The notes under the pieces were generated by a model. The model saw nothing but the letters and a program-made list of their open reading frames with translations. It ran no database searches and was not told the DNA's origin. Shown here in pieces: positions 18,810 to 27,758 of a stretch of 64,000 nt of DNA (the stretch's first letter is position 1; each line of letters opens with the position of its first letter). Origin of the DNA: Duganella sp. OV510 (GTDB taxonomy: Bacteria > Pseudomonadota > Gammaproteobacteria > Burkholderiales > Burkholderiaceae_D). The position numbers and the translations under genes are program-made. The stretch lies in contig NZ_FNEQ01000003.1 of assembly GCF_900100205.1 (NCBI RefSeq), forward strand, positions 248,001 through 312,000, in the 5' to 3' direction.

Positions 18810-20284
18810 ATCTGTATCCAGGTGGTTTTCAGTTCGGTGTATTTGTCGAGGGCGTGCAGGGATTTGTCGCGCCCATTGCCGGACTGCTTGTAGCCGCCGA
18901 AGGGTACGGTGATGTCGTCGCTGTCGTATTGATTGACGTGCACTGTGCCGGCGCGCAGCGCGCGTGAGGTTTTGATGGCTTTGCTCAGGTCCGCTGTCCA
19001 CACGGCGGCATGCAGGCCGTAAGGTGTGGCGTTGGCTTGCCGGACCGCCTCCTCCACATCGGTGAAACTCAACACCGACAGCACCGGTCCGAAAATCTCT
19101 TCGCGGGCGATGCGCATGCCGCTGTCCACCTGATCGAATAGCGTAGGCTCGACATAGTAGCCGCCGGTTTCGGTGCGTACCTGCTTGCCACCAGCCAGCA
19201 GCCGTGCGCCGGCCGCGCGGCCTGCTTCGATGTATCCCATCACTGTCTTCAGCTGCGTTGCGTCGACGATTGCGCCCATGACGGTGTTCTCGTCCAGCGG
19301 ATCGCCCGGCTGATAGGCCGGCACCTTGGCCAGCGCCTTTTCGATGAAGCGGTCCTTGATCGACGCTTCGACGAACAGGCGCGATGGCGCGTTGCAGCTT
19401 TCGCCCTGGTTGAAGAAGATCGAGCCGATGGCCGCCTCCACCGCCGCGTCCAGGTCCGGACAGTCGGCGCAGACGATGTTGGCGGACTTGCCGCCCAATT
19501 CGGTCCACGCCCGCTTCAGGTTCGATTGGCCCGCCATCTGCATGATCTGCTTGCCCACGCGCGTGGAGCCGGTGAAGCCTATGCAGTCCACGTCCATGTG
19601 CAAGGCCAGCGCTGCGCCAGCCTCCGCGCCATAACCTGGCAGCACATTGAAGACGCCAGCCGGTACGCCGGCCTCCAACGCCAATTCCGCCAGCCGCAGC
19701 GCAGTCAGCGGCGATTTCTCCGATGGCTTGAGCACCACGCTGTTACCTGCCGCTAGCGCAGGGCCAATCTTCCACGCCGCCATCAGCATCGGATAATTCC
19801 ACGGCACGATGGCTGCCACCACGCCCACCGGCTCACGCGTAATCAGCGCCAGGCTGTCCGCTGGCGTCGGTGCGATTTCATCGTAGACCTTGTCAATCGC
19901 TTCGCCGTACCAGCGGATGCAATTGGCGGCGCCGCCGACATCGACGGTCTGGCTGTATTTGATTGGCTTGCCCATGTCCAGCGTTTCCAGCAGCGCCAGC
20001 TCCGCAACGTGCTGCTGCATCAGGTCCGCAAACCGGATCAGCACGCGCTTGCGCTGCGCGGGCGACCTGCCCGCCCAGCGCCGGTCCTCGAACGCCTCAC
20101 GTGCCGCCGCCACCGCGTTATCCACGTCCGCACCATCGCAGCGCGCCACCATGCCCAGCGAACGCCCATCAATGGGCGACAGGTTCTCGAACTGCTGCCC
20201 GGATTTCGCCCACACCCGCTCGCCGCCAATAAACGCGCGGCCGTCCGTTTGCAACGCGGCCGCCTTGTCGTGCCAGATACCCAT
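18806..20284 (-). CDS. puuC: Aldehyde dehydrogenase, gamma-glutamyl-gamma-aminobutyraldehyde type
   Basis: 492 residues, typical for the NAD(P)-dependent ALDH family. The cofactor motif [12 protein letters not shown], the general-base Glu in [11 protein letters not shown] and the catalytic Cys in [14 protein letters not shown] are present, as is the C-terminal [15 protein letters not shown]. The overall length and the start [19 protein letters not shown] fit PuuC-like enzymes that oxidise (gamma-glutamyl-)aminobutyraldehyde. It is the last gene of the minus-strand run puuD-puuA-aminotransferase-ALDH, which supports a role in putrescine degradation. The gap to the aminotransferase gene is 11 bases. 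Confidence 0.88.
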   Translation of the reverse strand: MGIWHDKAAALQTDGRAFIGGERVWAKSGQQFENLSPIDGRSLGMVARCDGADVDNAVAAAREAFEDRRWAGRSPAQRKRVLIRFADLMQQHVAELALLETLDMGKPIKYSQTVDVGGAANCIRWYGEAIDKVYDEIAPTPADSLALITREPVGVVAAIVPWNYPMLMAAWKIGPALAAGNSVVLKPSEKSPLTALRLAELALEAGVPAGVFNVLPGYGAEAGAALALHMDVDCIGFTGSTRVGKQIMQMAGQSNLKRAWTELGGKSANIVCADCPDLDAAVEAAIGSIFFNQGESCNAPSRLFVEASIKDRFIEKALAKVPAYQPGDPLDENTVMGAIVDATQLKTVMGYIEAGRAAGARLLAGGKQVRTETGGYYVEPTLFDQVDSGMRIAREEIFGPVLSVLSFTDVEEAVRQANATPYGLHAAVWTADLSKAIKTSRALRAGTVHVNQYDSDDITVPFGGYKQSGNGRDKSLHALDKYTELKTTWIQI

Positions 20285-20295
20285 GCTTGTCTCCT

Positions 20296-21684
20296 TTAGA
20301 GCCAGCCGCGCTGCTGCACATCGGCATACGTCAGGTCGAGACAGTGACGTATCAACGCCAGCATCTCGTCGATCTGCGCCGTGGTCAGGATCAGCGGCGG
20401 CGCGATAATCATGCGGTCACCGACGGCGCGCATGATCATCCCGTTATTGAACATATAGCCACGGCACACCATGCCGACCGCCAGCGACTCATCGAACGCC
20501 ACGTTATCGTGCACGGTAGCGCCCTTGCTGCGCACCAGATTCAGGCCGGCCACGAAACCACAGCTGTCCGCATAGCCCACCAGCGGATGTTCCTCCAGTT
20601 CCGCAAAGCGCCGCTGCAGATACGGCCCGGTGTCATCGGCCACGCGCCCGATCAGTTTTTCATCTTCGATGATGCGGATATTCTCCAGCGCCGCCGCACA
20701 CGCTACCGGATGGCCGGAATAGGTGAAGCCGTGATTGAACTCGCCGCCCTGCTCGATCAGCACCTTGGCCACGCGGTCGCCCACCAGCACACCGCCCAGC
20801 GGCACATAGCCAGACGTCACACCCTTGGCGAAAGTAATCAGATCCGGCCTGATGCCAAACAGCTCGGAGGCAAACCAGCGTCCCAGCCTGCCGAAGCCGC
20901 AAATCACTTCATCGGCAATCAGCAGAACGCCATACTTGTCGCAGATGCGCTGGATCTCTGGCCAATACGTCGACGGCGGAATAATCACACCGCCTGCGCC
21001 CTGTATCGGCTCGCCGATGAAGGCAGCCACCTTGTCCTGCCCCACCTCAAGAATCTTCTTCTCCAGCCAGGACGCCGCCTCAAGACCAAACGCCTCCGGC
21101 GTCATGCCGCGCCCATGTTCCAGATAGCTTGGCTGATCGATATGAACGATACCCGGTATCGGCAAGCCGCCCTGCTCATGCATCCCCGCCATGCCGCCCA
21201 GCGATGCTCCGGCCATGGTGCTGCCGTGATACGCGTTGTGGCGGCTGATGATGACCTGGCGCTGCGGCTGGCCCAATACATCCCAATAGCGCCGCACCAT
21301 GCGCACATTGGTGTCGTTGCCTTCCGAGCCGGAGCCGGTGAAGTACACATGGTTGAACTGCGGCGGCGATATCTCCACCAGCTTGGCCGCCAGCTGCACC
21401 GCAGGCACGTTGGTGGTGTTGAAGAAGCTGTTATAGAAGGGCAGTGTCTCCATCTGCTGGTAAACGGCCTCCGAGATGCTGGTACGGCCATAACCGACAT
21501 TCACACACCACAGGCCGGACATGCCGTCGATGATCTTGTTACCCTCGGAGTCCCACAGATAGATGCCATCGCCGCGCACCATCACGCGCGCGCCTTTCTC
21601 ACCCAGCGCCTTGTGGTCGGTGAATGGATGCATGTAATGTGCCGTGTCCAGCCGCTGGATCGAAGTCGTATCGTAAGTGCTCAT
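20296..21684 (-). CDS. Class III PLP aminotransferase, polyamine type (SpuC-like)
   Basis: 462 residues. Class III features: GSEGNDTNVRMVRRYWD, the phosphate/ring-binding Asp in LLIADEVICGFGRLG, and the PLP Lys in ITFAKGVTSGYVPLGG. The start DTAHYMHPFTDHKALGEKG is typical of the putrescine/beta-alanine:pyruvate group that includes Pseudomonas SpuC. It lies between puuA and the aldehyde dehydrogenase, exactly where the oxidase PuuB would act in the E. coli pathway. It may transaminate putrescine or gamma-glutamylputrescine to the aldehyde (inferred). Confidence 0.88.
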   Translation of the reverse strand: MSTYDTTSIQRLDTAHYMHPFTDHKALGEKGARVMVRGDGIYLWDSEGNKIIDGMSGLWCVNVGYGRTSISEAVYQQMETLPFYNSFFNTTNVPAVQLAAKLVEISPPQFNHVYFTGSGSEGNDTNVRMVRRYWDVLGQPQRQVIISRHNAYHGSTMAGASLGGMAGMHEQGGLPIPGIVHIDQPSYLEHGRGMTPEAFGLEAASWLEKKILEVGQDKVAAFIGEPIQGAGGVIIPPSTYWPEIQRICDKYGVLLIADEVICGFGRLGRWFASELFGIRPDLITFAKGVTSGYVPLGGVLVGDRVAKVLIEQGGEFNHGFTYSGHPVACAAALENIRIIEDEKLIGRVADDTGPYLQRRFAELEEHPLVGYADSCGFVAGLNLVRSKGATVHDNVAFDESLAVGMVCRGYMFNNGMIMRAVGDRMIIAPPLILTTAQIDEMLALIRHCLDLTYADVQQRGWL

Positions 21685-21696
21685 TTGGCCTCCCGT

Positions 21697-23067
21697 TCAG
21701 ACATGCAGCAGCAGGTGCTCGCGCTCCCACGGGCTGATGACGGTCATGAATTCCTGATGTTCCAGGTCCTTGATAGCGGCGTAGACGTCGATGAAACGCT
21801 CGCCCAGCACGGTGCGCAGACGGTCCTCGCCGCGCAGCAGTTGCAGGGCTTCCGGCAAGCCTTGCGGCAGCTCGACCTTGAGGTCATACGCGCTATCGGT
21901 GGTCATCGGCGTTGGCTCTTCCTGGTCCACCATGCCCAGGTAGCCACAGGCCAGCGTGACCGCCAGCGCAAGGTAAGGATTGGCATCGGCGCCGATGATG
22001 CGGTTCTCCACACGACGATCCTGCACACCGGACTCCGGCACGCGGAAACCCACGGTACGGTTATCCATGCCCCACTGGATGTTGATCGGCGCCGCCGTAT
22101 GGCGCACGATGCGGCGGTAGGAATTCACATACGGCGCCACAATCGCCATCGCCGACGGCATATAGCGCTGCAAGCCGCCGATATAGTGCTTGAACAGCGG
22201 CGACGCCGAACCATCTTCGTTACTGAAGATGTTCTTGCCGGTCGTGGCGTCCACTACGCTCTGATGCACATGCATCGCCGATCCCGGCTCGCCCGCCATC
22301 GGCTTGGCCATGAAGGTCGCGTACATATCGTGCTTCAGCGCCGCCTCGCGCAAGGTGCGTTTGAAGAAGAACACCTTGTCGGCGAGGCCCAGCGGTTCGC
22401 CGTGCAGGAAGTTGATTTCCATCTGGCCTGCGCCGATTTCGTGAATCAGTGTGTCGACATCGAGGCCCATCAGATCGCAGTAATCGTAGATGTCCTCAAA
22501 CAGTGGGTCGAACTCGTTCACCGCATCGATGCTGTAAACCTGGCGGCTGGTTTCGGCACGGCCGCTGCGGCCAATCGGCGGTTTCAATGGCAGGTCCGGA
22601 TCGCTGTTCTTGGCGGTCAGGTAGAACTCCAGTTCCGGCGCTACCACCGGCTTCCAGCCTTTGTCGGCATACAGTTTGAGCACGCGGCGCAGCACGGAGC
22701 GCGGTGCAAAATCGACCAGGCGGCCATCGGAAAAATAGCAGTCGTGAATCACCTGTGCAGTAGGATCGGTAGCCCACGGCACCATGGTGATGGTGGTCGG
22801 ATCTGCCTTCAGGATCATGTCGCGGTCGGTGCTGGAGATGGCGCGGTCGTAGCCCGCGTCTTCGGTCGGATAGTTACCGGTGACGGTCATGCCCAGCACC
22901 GCTTCCGGAATGCGCATGCCGCGCTCTTGGGTGAATTTTCCGCGTGGGAGGATCTTCCCGCGTGCCACGCCGGTCAGGTCGGGGACCAGGCATTCAATCT
23001 CTGTGACGTGCTTCTCGTTCAGCCACAGGTCCATATCGGTATAACTAAAGTTTTCGCGAATTGCCAT
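21697..23067 (-). CDS. puuA: Gamma-glutamylputrescine synthetase, glutamine synthetase family
   Basis: 456 residues of the glutamine synthetase fold. Catalytic positions are intact: PELEFYL (metal Glu pair), HEIGAGQMEINF (two metal Glu residues, the second at 217), AMHVHQS (His) and RRVENRIIGADANPYL (Glu/Arg). Such proteins couple glutamate to putrescine with ATP, the first step of the Puu route. It is preceded by puuD, with an 18-base gap, and followed by the aminotransferase. A close paralogue at 29868 shares most of the sequence but differs at residue 217. Confidence 0.9.
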   Translation of the reverse strand: MAIRENFSYTDMDLWLNEKHVTEIECLVPDLTGVARGKILPRGKFTQERGMRIPEAVLGMTVTGNYPTEDAGYDRAISSTDRDMILKADPTTITMVPWATDPTAQVIHDCYFSDGRLVDFAPRSVLRRVLKLYADKGWKPVVAPELEFYLTAKNSDPDLPLKPPIGRSGRAETSRQVYSIDAVNEFDPLFEDIYDYCDLMGLDVDTLIHEIGAGQMEINFLHGEPLGLADKVFFFKRTLREAALKHDMYATFMAKPMAGEPGSAMHVHQSVVDATTGKNIFSNEDGSASPLFKHYIGGLQRYMPSAMAIVAPYVNSYRRIVRHTAAPINIQWGMDNRTVGFRVPESGVQDRRVENRIIGADANPYLALAVTLACGYLGMVDQEEPTPMTTDSAYDLKVELPQGLPEALQLLRGEDRLRTVLGERFIDVYAAIKDLEHQEFMTVISPWEREHLLLHV

Positions 23068-23085
23068 TTGCTTCTCTCGTTGTTG

Positions 23086-23850
23086 TTATCGGTTGGCCTT
23101 GTAGGCGCGGCAAGCGTCGCCAAAGGCGCTGAATAATTTGACGGAGTCCGGATTCTCGGAAAAGCGCCATTCTGGATGCCACTGTACCGCGAGCGTGAAT
23201 CCTTTGGCGTCCTCTACGTGGTAGGCTTCAACCAGGCCATCATCCGCGCGCGCTTCCACCGTCAGGCCGGCGGCCAGGCGGTTAATGCCCTGGCCATGCA
23301 GCGAATTGACCATGATCTGGTCGACTCCGTCGAGCATCTTCGCCAATCGCCCTCCAGGGTCCAGCAGCACGCGGTGCGATGGCGCGTACTGCTGGTCCAG
23401 CGTATGGTCCTTGCGTTCACGATGATCGGCCATGCCGGCGACACGCTGCACCGCCTGATGCAGCGAACCGCCCAGCGCCACATTCATCTCCTGAAAGCCG
23501 CGGCAGATCGCCAGCAAGGGAATGCCGCGCTTGATAACGGCACGGATCAGCGGCAGCGTGGTGGCGTCGCGCGCTGCATCTTGCGGCAGCGATGGATCGA
23601 GCACCACCTCGCCATACAGGCCGGCATTTACATTGGAGGGCGAGCCGGTGAGCATCACACCATCGGCCACGGCCAATAGCGCTTCGAAGTCAGTGACAGC
23701 GCCCAGGGCAGGCACGATAAGCGGCGTGCAGCGCGCACCTTCCGCAACGGCCGCCACATACTTGAGGTGTGCGGTGTGGGAAAGATGCGCACCGGTTTGG
23801 GTGACGCATGCGGGAACCAGAACGATTGGGCTACGCATAGAAGCTTTCAT
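23086..23850 (-). CDS. puuD: Gamma-glutamyl-gamma-aminobutyrate hydrolase
   Basis: 254 residues of the class I glutamine amidotransferase fold. The nucleophile Cys is in LLAICRGFQEMNVALGG and the His/Glu pair in VQWHPEWRFSE. MLTGSPSNVNAGLYGE near residue 75 is characteristic of the PuuD group. It releases GABA from gamma-glutamyl-GABA, the last Puu step. It is the first gene of the minus-strand puu operon. The start is uncertain: an ATG four codons further in (MRSPIVLVPACV) matches the family start equally well, and neither has a strong ribosome site. Confidence 0.9.
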   Translation of the reverse strand: MKASMRSPIVLVPACVTQTGAHLSHTAHLKYVAAVAEGARCTPLIVPALGAVTDFEALLAVADGVMLTGSPSNVNAGLYGEVVLDPSLPQDAARDATTLPLIRAVIKRGIPLLAICRGFQEMNVALGGSLHQAVQRVAGMADHRERKDHTLDQQYAPSHRVLLDPGGRLAKMLDGVDQIMVNSLHGQGINRLAAGLTVEARADDGLVEAYHVEDAKGFTLAVQWHPEWRFSENPDSVKLFSAFGDACRAYKANR

Positions 23851-23918
23851 CTATTTGGATTTGACTAAATGATAATCCTATTTTGGTATGATGGCGAACT
23901 CAAATCAGGAGCTCGCGC
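23851..23918. promoter_or_regulatory. Divergent promoter region between puuD and the MFS gene
   Basis: 68 bases, conspicuously AT-rich against the GC-rich surroundings. It holds ATTTGGATTTGACTAAAT (about 23853-23870), an imperfect dyad that might be an operator, and TTGACT and TATGAT hexamers in the direction of the MFS gene, although their spacing of about 20 bases is long. I can support only that both genes are probably driven from here. Confidence 0.4.
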
Positions 23919-25049
23919 ATGAAGAACATGCCATGGCGCGATTTCATCGCATTAGTCGCCAGCATCGGCGTTGTCGGCCTGGGGCTCGGCGCCACCATTC
24001 CACTGACCGCATTGACCTTGGATCAGCGCGGTGTCGGCACAGACATCATCGGCATCATCACAGCCATCAGTGCGGCAGGTATTCTCGCGGCCGCACCCTT
24101 TGTCTCACGCTGGGTGGCCAGCTACGGCCAGCGTGGCTGCATGATGATCGCCATCGTCACCGCCGCCATCTCCACCGCGCTGATGGAGGCCACCGACAAC
24201 CTGCTGCTCTGGGGCGCGCTGCGTTTTGTCTTTGGCGCCTGCATGGGCGTGCTGTTCACCATTGGCGAAGCGTGGGTTAACAATCTGGCGCCGACCAATT
24301 CGCGCGGCCGTGTGGTAGCCATCTACACCACCGCCTTCACATTATTCCAGTTGATCGGCCCCGCGCTGGTGGCGGCGCTGGCGGGCAAGGTAGCGCTGCC
24401 CTTCGCCTCATGCGGTGCGCTGTTCCTGCTTGCGATGCCTGGCATGCTGCTGATTGGCGGTGGCGCGCAGGGTCATGAGGACGAAGCACCAGTCGCCTGG
24501 CAGCGCATCCTGCCGCGCATGTGGATGATCGCCATCGGCGCCGCCTTCTTCGCCATGTTCGACACGGTAGCACTCAGCCTGCTGCCGGTATACGCCATGC
24601 GCCACGGCATAGCGACCGAACTGGCGGTGCTGTCGGCCACCGTGGTGCTAGTCGGCGACACAGCGCTGCAATTCTTCTTCGGCTGGCTGGCGGACCGCGT
24701 CGGCCGTCGCAAGGTGCATATCGGCTGCGGCATCGCCGTCTGCGTGCTGCTGCCAGCGCTGCCGTTCGCTGCCGGCACGCCGTGGTTGTGGTGGATCTTG
24801 CTGCTGGCGCTGGGCGCGGTGGCCGGCGCCATCTACATGCTGTCGCTGGTGGCCTGCGGCGAACGCTTTGAAGGGCAATCGCTGGTCGCAGCCAGCGCGG
24901 TGGTCAACGCTGCCTGGGGCCTTACCAGCGCCGGCGGACCATTGGTGACGGGAGTATTAATGCAAACGGCCGGCGTGAATGCACTACCGGCCGTTCTGTG
25001 GGTAGGCGCAGCGATCTTCATCGCCAGCGCTGCGTGGGATAAAAATTAA
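23919..25049 (+). CDS. MFS transporter
   Basis: 376 residues with about 12 membrane helices. The first-half segment IPLTALTLDQRGVGTDIIGIIT, the conserved cytoplasmic loop LADRVGRRKVHIG between helices 6 and 7-8, and FVFGACMGVLFTIGEAWVNNLA are typical of a small proteobacterial MFS group (YcaD-like). A ribosome site CAGGAG precedes the ATG. Being divergent from puuD, it could move a polyamine or a related compound, but no substrate can be assigned. The S41-like gene follows 16 bases later on the same strand, so the two are probably cotranscribed. Confidence 0.85.
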   Translation: MKNMPWRDFIALVASIGVVGLGLGATIPLTALTLDQRGVGTDIIGIITAISAAGILAAAPFVSRWVASYGQRGCMMIAIVTAAISTALMEATDNLLLWGALRFVFGACMGVLFTIGEAWVNNLAPTNSRGRVVAIYTTAFTLFQLIGPALVAALAGKVALPFASCGALFLLAMPGMLLIGGGAQGHEDEAPVAWQRILPRMWMIAIGAAFFAMFDTVALSLLPVYAMRHGIATELAVLSATVVLVGDTALQFFFGWLADRVGRRKVHIGCGIAVCVLLPALPFAAGTPWLWWILLLALGAVAGAIYMLSLVACGERFEGQSLVAASAVVNAAWGLTSAGGPLVTGVLMQTAGVNALPAVLWVGAAIFIASAAWDKN

Positions 25050-25065
25050 CGACCGGAGAGAGTTG

Positions 25066-26895
25066 ATGAAATTAGTTTTTCCCTGCACGCTCATGGCTCT
25101 CGCCATCATGACCAATACGGCGGCAGCGCCGGTGGCGGCGCAGAAGGACGCATCCATATGGGTGGCGCGTGTGCTGGATCGCCTGCGCTACAAAACCGAA
25201 GGACAGCCTGAAGGCGCCAACGGGCATCCCTTCGACCGCTTTATCGAAGCGCTCGATTCCGAACGCATGGTTTTCACCCAAGCCAGCCTGGCAAACATGG
25301 CGAACCAGCGCGTTCAACTGGACAAGCTGACCAGCGAAAAGCAGATGGATACCTTGAATGGCATCTTCTCGGACTATCTGGCGCGTTCGGTCGCTCTGCA
25401 CACCTATAGGCAAGAGGCACTCCGACAGGCGCCCGCTTTCCACGGCCATGAACAATTCCAGCGCGAACGTTCCAAGGCGCGCTGGGAGCCAGACGATACA
25501 GCTCTGCGTGATTTGTGGCGCCGGCAGGTCATGGACGACTACCTCAATCTTCGCCTTGCAGGAGTGTCTGAAGATCAGGTCATCCCGACGCTGCAACGCC
25601 GCTATGAGCGCAACCTGCAACGCGTGCAGGCAATGCGATATGGCGATGTCGCCGATCTGTTCCTGCAAGCTTATGTCGAATCTTATGATCCGCACGGCGC
25701 TTATCTGGCGCCGGGAAAAACCAGTCCAGAACATCTGTTGGGTGACATGGTCGGTATAGGTCTGACGCTCCAGAAAAAAGACGATTTGATCACTGTGCTG
25801 GAGGTGGTGCCCGGCACTGACGCCGACCGCAGTGGCGACATCGCTCCCGGCGACCGCATCATCGGCGTGGCGCAGGGAATTGGACAACCCATGCAGGAAG
25901 TAATTGGCTGGAAGGTCGATGAAGTGGCGGCACTGCTGCGTGGTGCACCCGGATCGCAATTGGTAATAGATATACTACCGCAAGGCATACCACGCGGCCA
26001 GGTGGCCCGCCGCATCATTGTCACGCGCACCAAAGTTCAACTTGACGACCAACGCACCAAGGGCCGCATTGAGCGCATAGCGCGCGGTGCCAACAACTAC
26101 CGCATCGGCGTCATCACCATCCCCACGTTCTATCAAGACTACACGGCGCGCAGAGCCGGCGCCAAGGATTATCTGAGCGTGAGCCGCGATGTCGCGGCCG
26201 CAGTGGCGCAAATGAAGCAACAGAAGGCTGACGCCATTCTGCTCGACATGCGCAACAACGGCGGCGGCTCCTTGAGCGAGGCAATCGAACTGACCGGATT
26301 GTTCCTGCCAGGCGTGCCGGTGGTGCAACAGATATCGTCCGACCGCAGGCTCACTGTGGAAAGAACGCCGCTGGCCGCTCCTGCCTGGAACGGGCCATTG
26401 GCTGTCCTGATTGATCGCAGATCGGCCGCCGCCACCGAAATCATCGCAGCAGCGATCCAGGACTACGGTCGCGGGCTTGTGCTGGGGGATCTCAGTTACG
26501 GGCGCGGCAGCGTGCAGACCGTCCTCAGTCTGGATCGCTTTTCCACAGATTCTTCGAAGGCATACGGCGACGTAAGGTTAACCGTTGCGGTCCTTTGTCG
26601 CGCAGGCGGCAAACCGATCCAGCGCTTTGGCGTCACGCCAGATATCAGCATACCGGGCTATGTGGACATGACGGGCAAGGCAAATGCCGACCTTTACGGC
26701 GGCGCCAACTGCAAGACGCAGGACATCGCAAAGAGCGGTGCGCTGGATGCACTACTACCGAAACTCAACGCACTGCACACCAGCCGCATGCAGGTGGCGC
26801 GGCCGGAAGGCGACATTGCGCAGTCGCAGTTGAAAGAGGCGATCGCGGTGCTCAGCGATGTGGCTGCCCAGGCGCGGCAAGAGCCGCGCCCGTAG
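25066..26895 (+). CDS. S41/tail-specific protease-like protein lacking the Ser-Lys dyad
   Basis: 609 residues with a signal peptide (MKLVFPCTLMALAIM...AAQ). Architecture matches Prc/Tsp: an N-terminal helical domain containing FDRFIEALDSERMVF, a PDZ domain (about 225-325, VGIGLTLQKKDDLITVLEVV), then the S41 core. In active enzymes the core reads SASE, with the nucleophile at the first Ser and Lys 25 residues on. Here the stretch is RSAAATEIIAAAIQDYG, giving Ala455 at the nucleophile site, and SYGRGSVQT gives Arg480 at the Lys site. Both were checked at codon level (GCC 26428, CGC 26503). It is also shorter than Prc at the C terminus. Probably an inactive, perhaps peptide-binding, periplasmic protein. 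Confidence 0.85.
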   Translation: MKLVFPCTLMALAIMTNTAAAPVAAQKDASIWVARVLDRLRYKTEGQPEGANGHPFDRFIEALDSERMVFTQASLANMANQRVQLDKLTSEKQMDTLNGIFSDYLARSVALHTYRQEALRQAPAFHGHEQFQRERSKARWEPDDTALRDLWRRQVMDDYLNLRLAGVSEDQVIPTLQRRYERNLQRVQAMRYGDVADLFLQAYVESYDPHGAYLAPGKTSPEHLLGDMVGIGLTLQKKDDLITVLEVVPGTDADRSGDIAPGDRIIGVAQGIGQPMQEVIGWKVDEVAALLRGAPGSQLVIDILPQGIPRGQVARRIIVTRTKVQLDDQRTKGRIERIARGANNYRIGVITIPTFYQDYTARRAGAKDYLSVSRDVAAAVAQMKQQKADAILLDMRNNGGGSLSEAIELTGLFLPGVPVVQQISSDRRLTVERTPLAAPAWNGPLAVLIDRRSAAATEIIAAAIQDYGRGLVLGDLSYGRGSVQTVLSLDRFSTDSSKAYGDVRLTVAVLCRAGGKPIQRFGVTPDISIPGYVDMTGKANADLYGGANCKTQDIAKSGALDALLPKLNALHTSRMQVARPEGDIAQSQLKEAIAVLSDVAAQARQEPRP

Positions 26896-26921
26896 CCAAG
26901 CCCACGAGCGTCGTCTTTGGA

Positions 26922-27758
26922 TCAGCCCTTGGCCGCAGCAGCCAGTTGCTTCGAGCGCTGGCGCTCGGCGCGGGCGATATACAGGCTTGATGCGATCACA
27001 CCGATCGACACCACCAATATCGTCAGCGCCGCCACCGCATTCACGCGTGGATCAAGACCCAGGCGCGCGCGCGAGAAGATCACGATCGGCATGGTCGAAG
27101 AGCCAGGGCCGGACAGGAAGGCCGACAGCACCACGTCATCCAGCGACAGCGTGAAGGTCAGCAGCCAGGCCGAACCCAGCGCCTGCTTGATGTTCGGCAG
27201 CGTCACCAGGAAGAACACCTGGAACGGACGGCAACCCAGGTCCATCGCCGCTTCTTCCAGCGACTTGTTCATCTCGCGCAGGCGCGACTGCACCACCACC
27301 GTCGCATAGGCCATGCCCAGCAGCGTGTGGCCCAGCCAGATCGTCATCATGCCGCGCTCCGGGAAGCCGAACATCTTCTGCACCGACACCAGCATCAGCA
27401 GCAGCGACAGGCCGATAATCACCTCGGGCATCACCAGCGGCGCACTGACCATGCCGGTGAACAGCGTGCGGCCGCTGAAGCGCTGATAGCGGTCCAGCAC
27501 AAATGCCGCAAATGTGCCGAGGATCACCGAGCCGCAAGCCGTCAGCAGCGCGATGCGCAGCGACAGGCCGAGGCCGCTGATGATCTCCTGGTCGTTCAGC
27601 AGCGCTGCATACCATTGCAGCGAGAAGCCGCTCCACACCATGTCCTGGCGCGAGCTGTTAAACGAGAACACCACCAACACGACAATCGGGAGGTACAGGA
27701 ACAGATAGCCCATCGAGAGCCAGCCGCGTCCGAACCAACGATGCAGGAACTGGGTCAT
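26922..27758 (-). CDS. potI: Putrescine ABC transporter permease PotI
   Basis: 278 residues, about six membrane helices. The EAA-type loop interacting with the ATPase is RLREMNKSLEEAAMDLGCRPFQVFFLVTLPNI, and the C-terminal part TFTLSLDDVVLSAFLSGPGSSTMPI is typical of PotI/PotC. It forms the inner-membrane channel with PotH. The ATG overlaps the end of potH by 4 bases. It is the last gene of the potGHI run and converges with the S41-like gene. Confidence 0.93.
   Translation of the reverse strand: MTQFLHRWFGRGWLSMGYLFLYLPIVVLVVFSFNSSRQDMVWSGFSLQWYAALLNDQEIISGLGLSLRIALLTACGSVILGTFAAFVLDRYQRFSGRTLFTGMVSAPLVMPEVIIGLSLLLMLVSVQKMFGFPERGMMTIWLGHTLLGMAYATVVVQSRLREMNKSLEEAAMDLGCRPFQVFFLVTLPNIKQALGSAWLLTFTLSLDDVVLSAFLSGPGSSTMPIVIFSRARLGLDPRVNAVAALTILVVSIGVIASSLYIARAERQRSKQLAAAAKG

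Noticed and set aside
20287-23136. A 949-codon plus-strand open frame opposite the aminotransferase and puuA
   Set aside because: Antisense shadow with His/Arg/Gln-rich translation, covering two well-supported genes and the gap between them.
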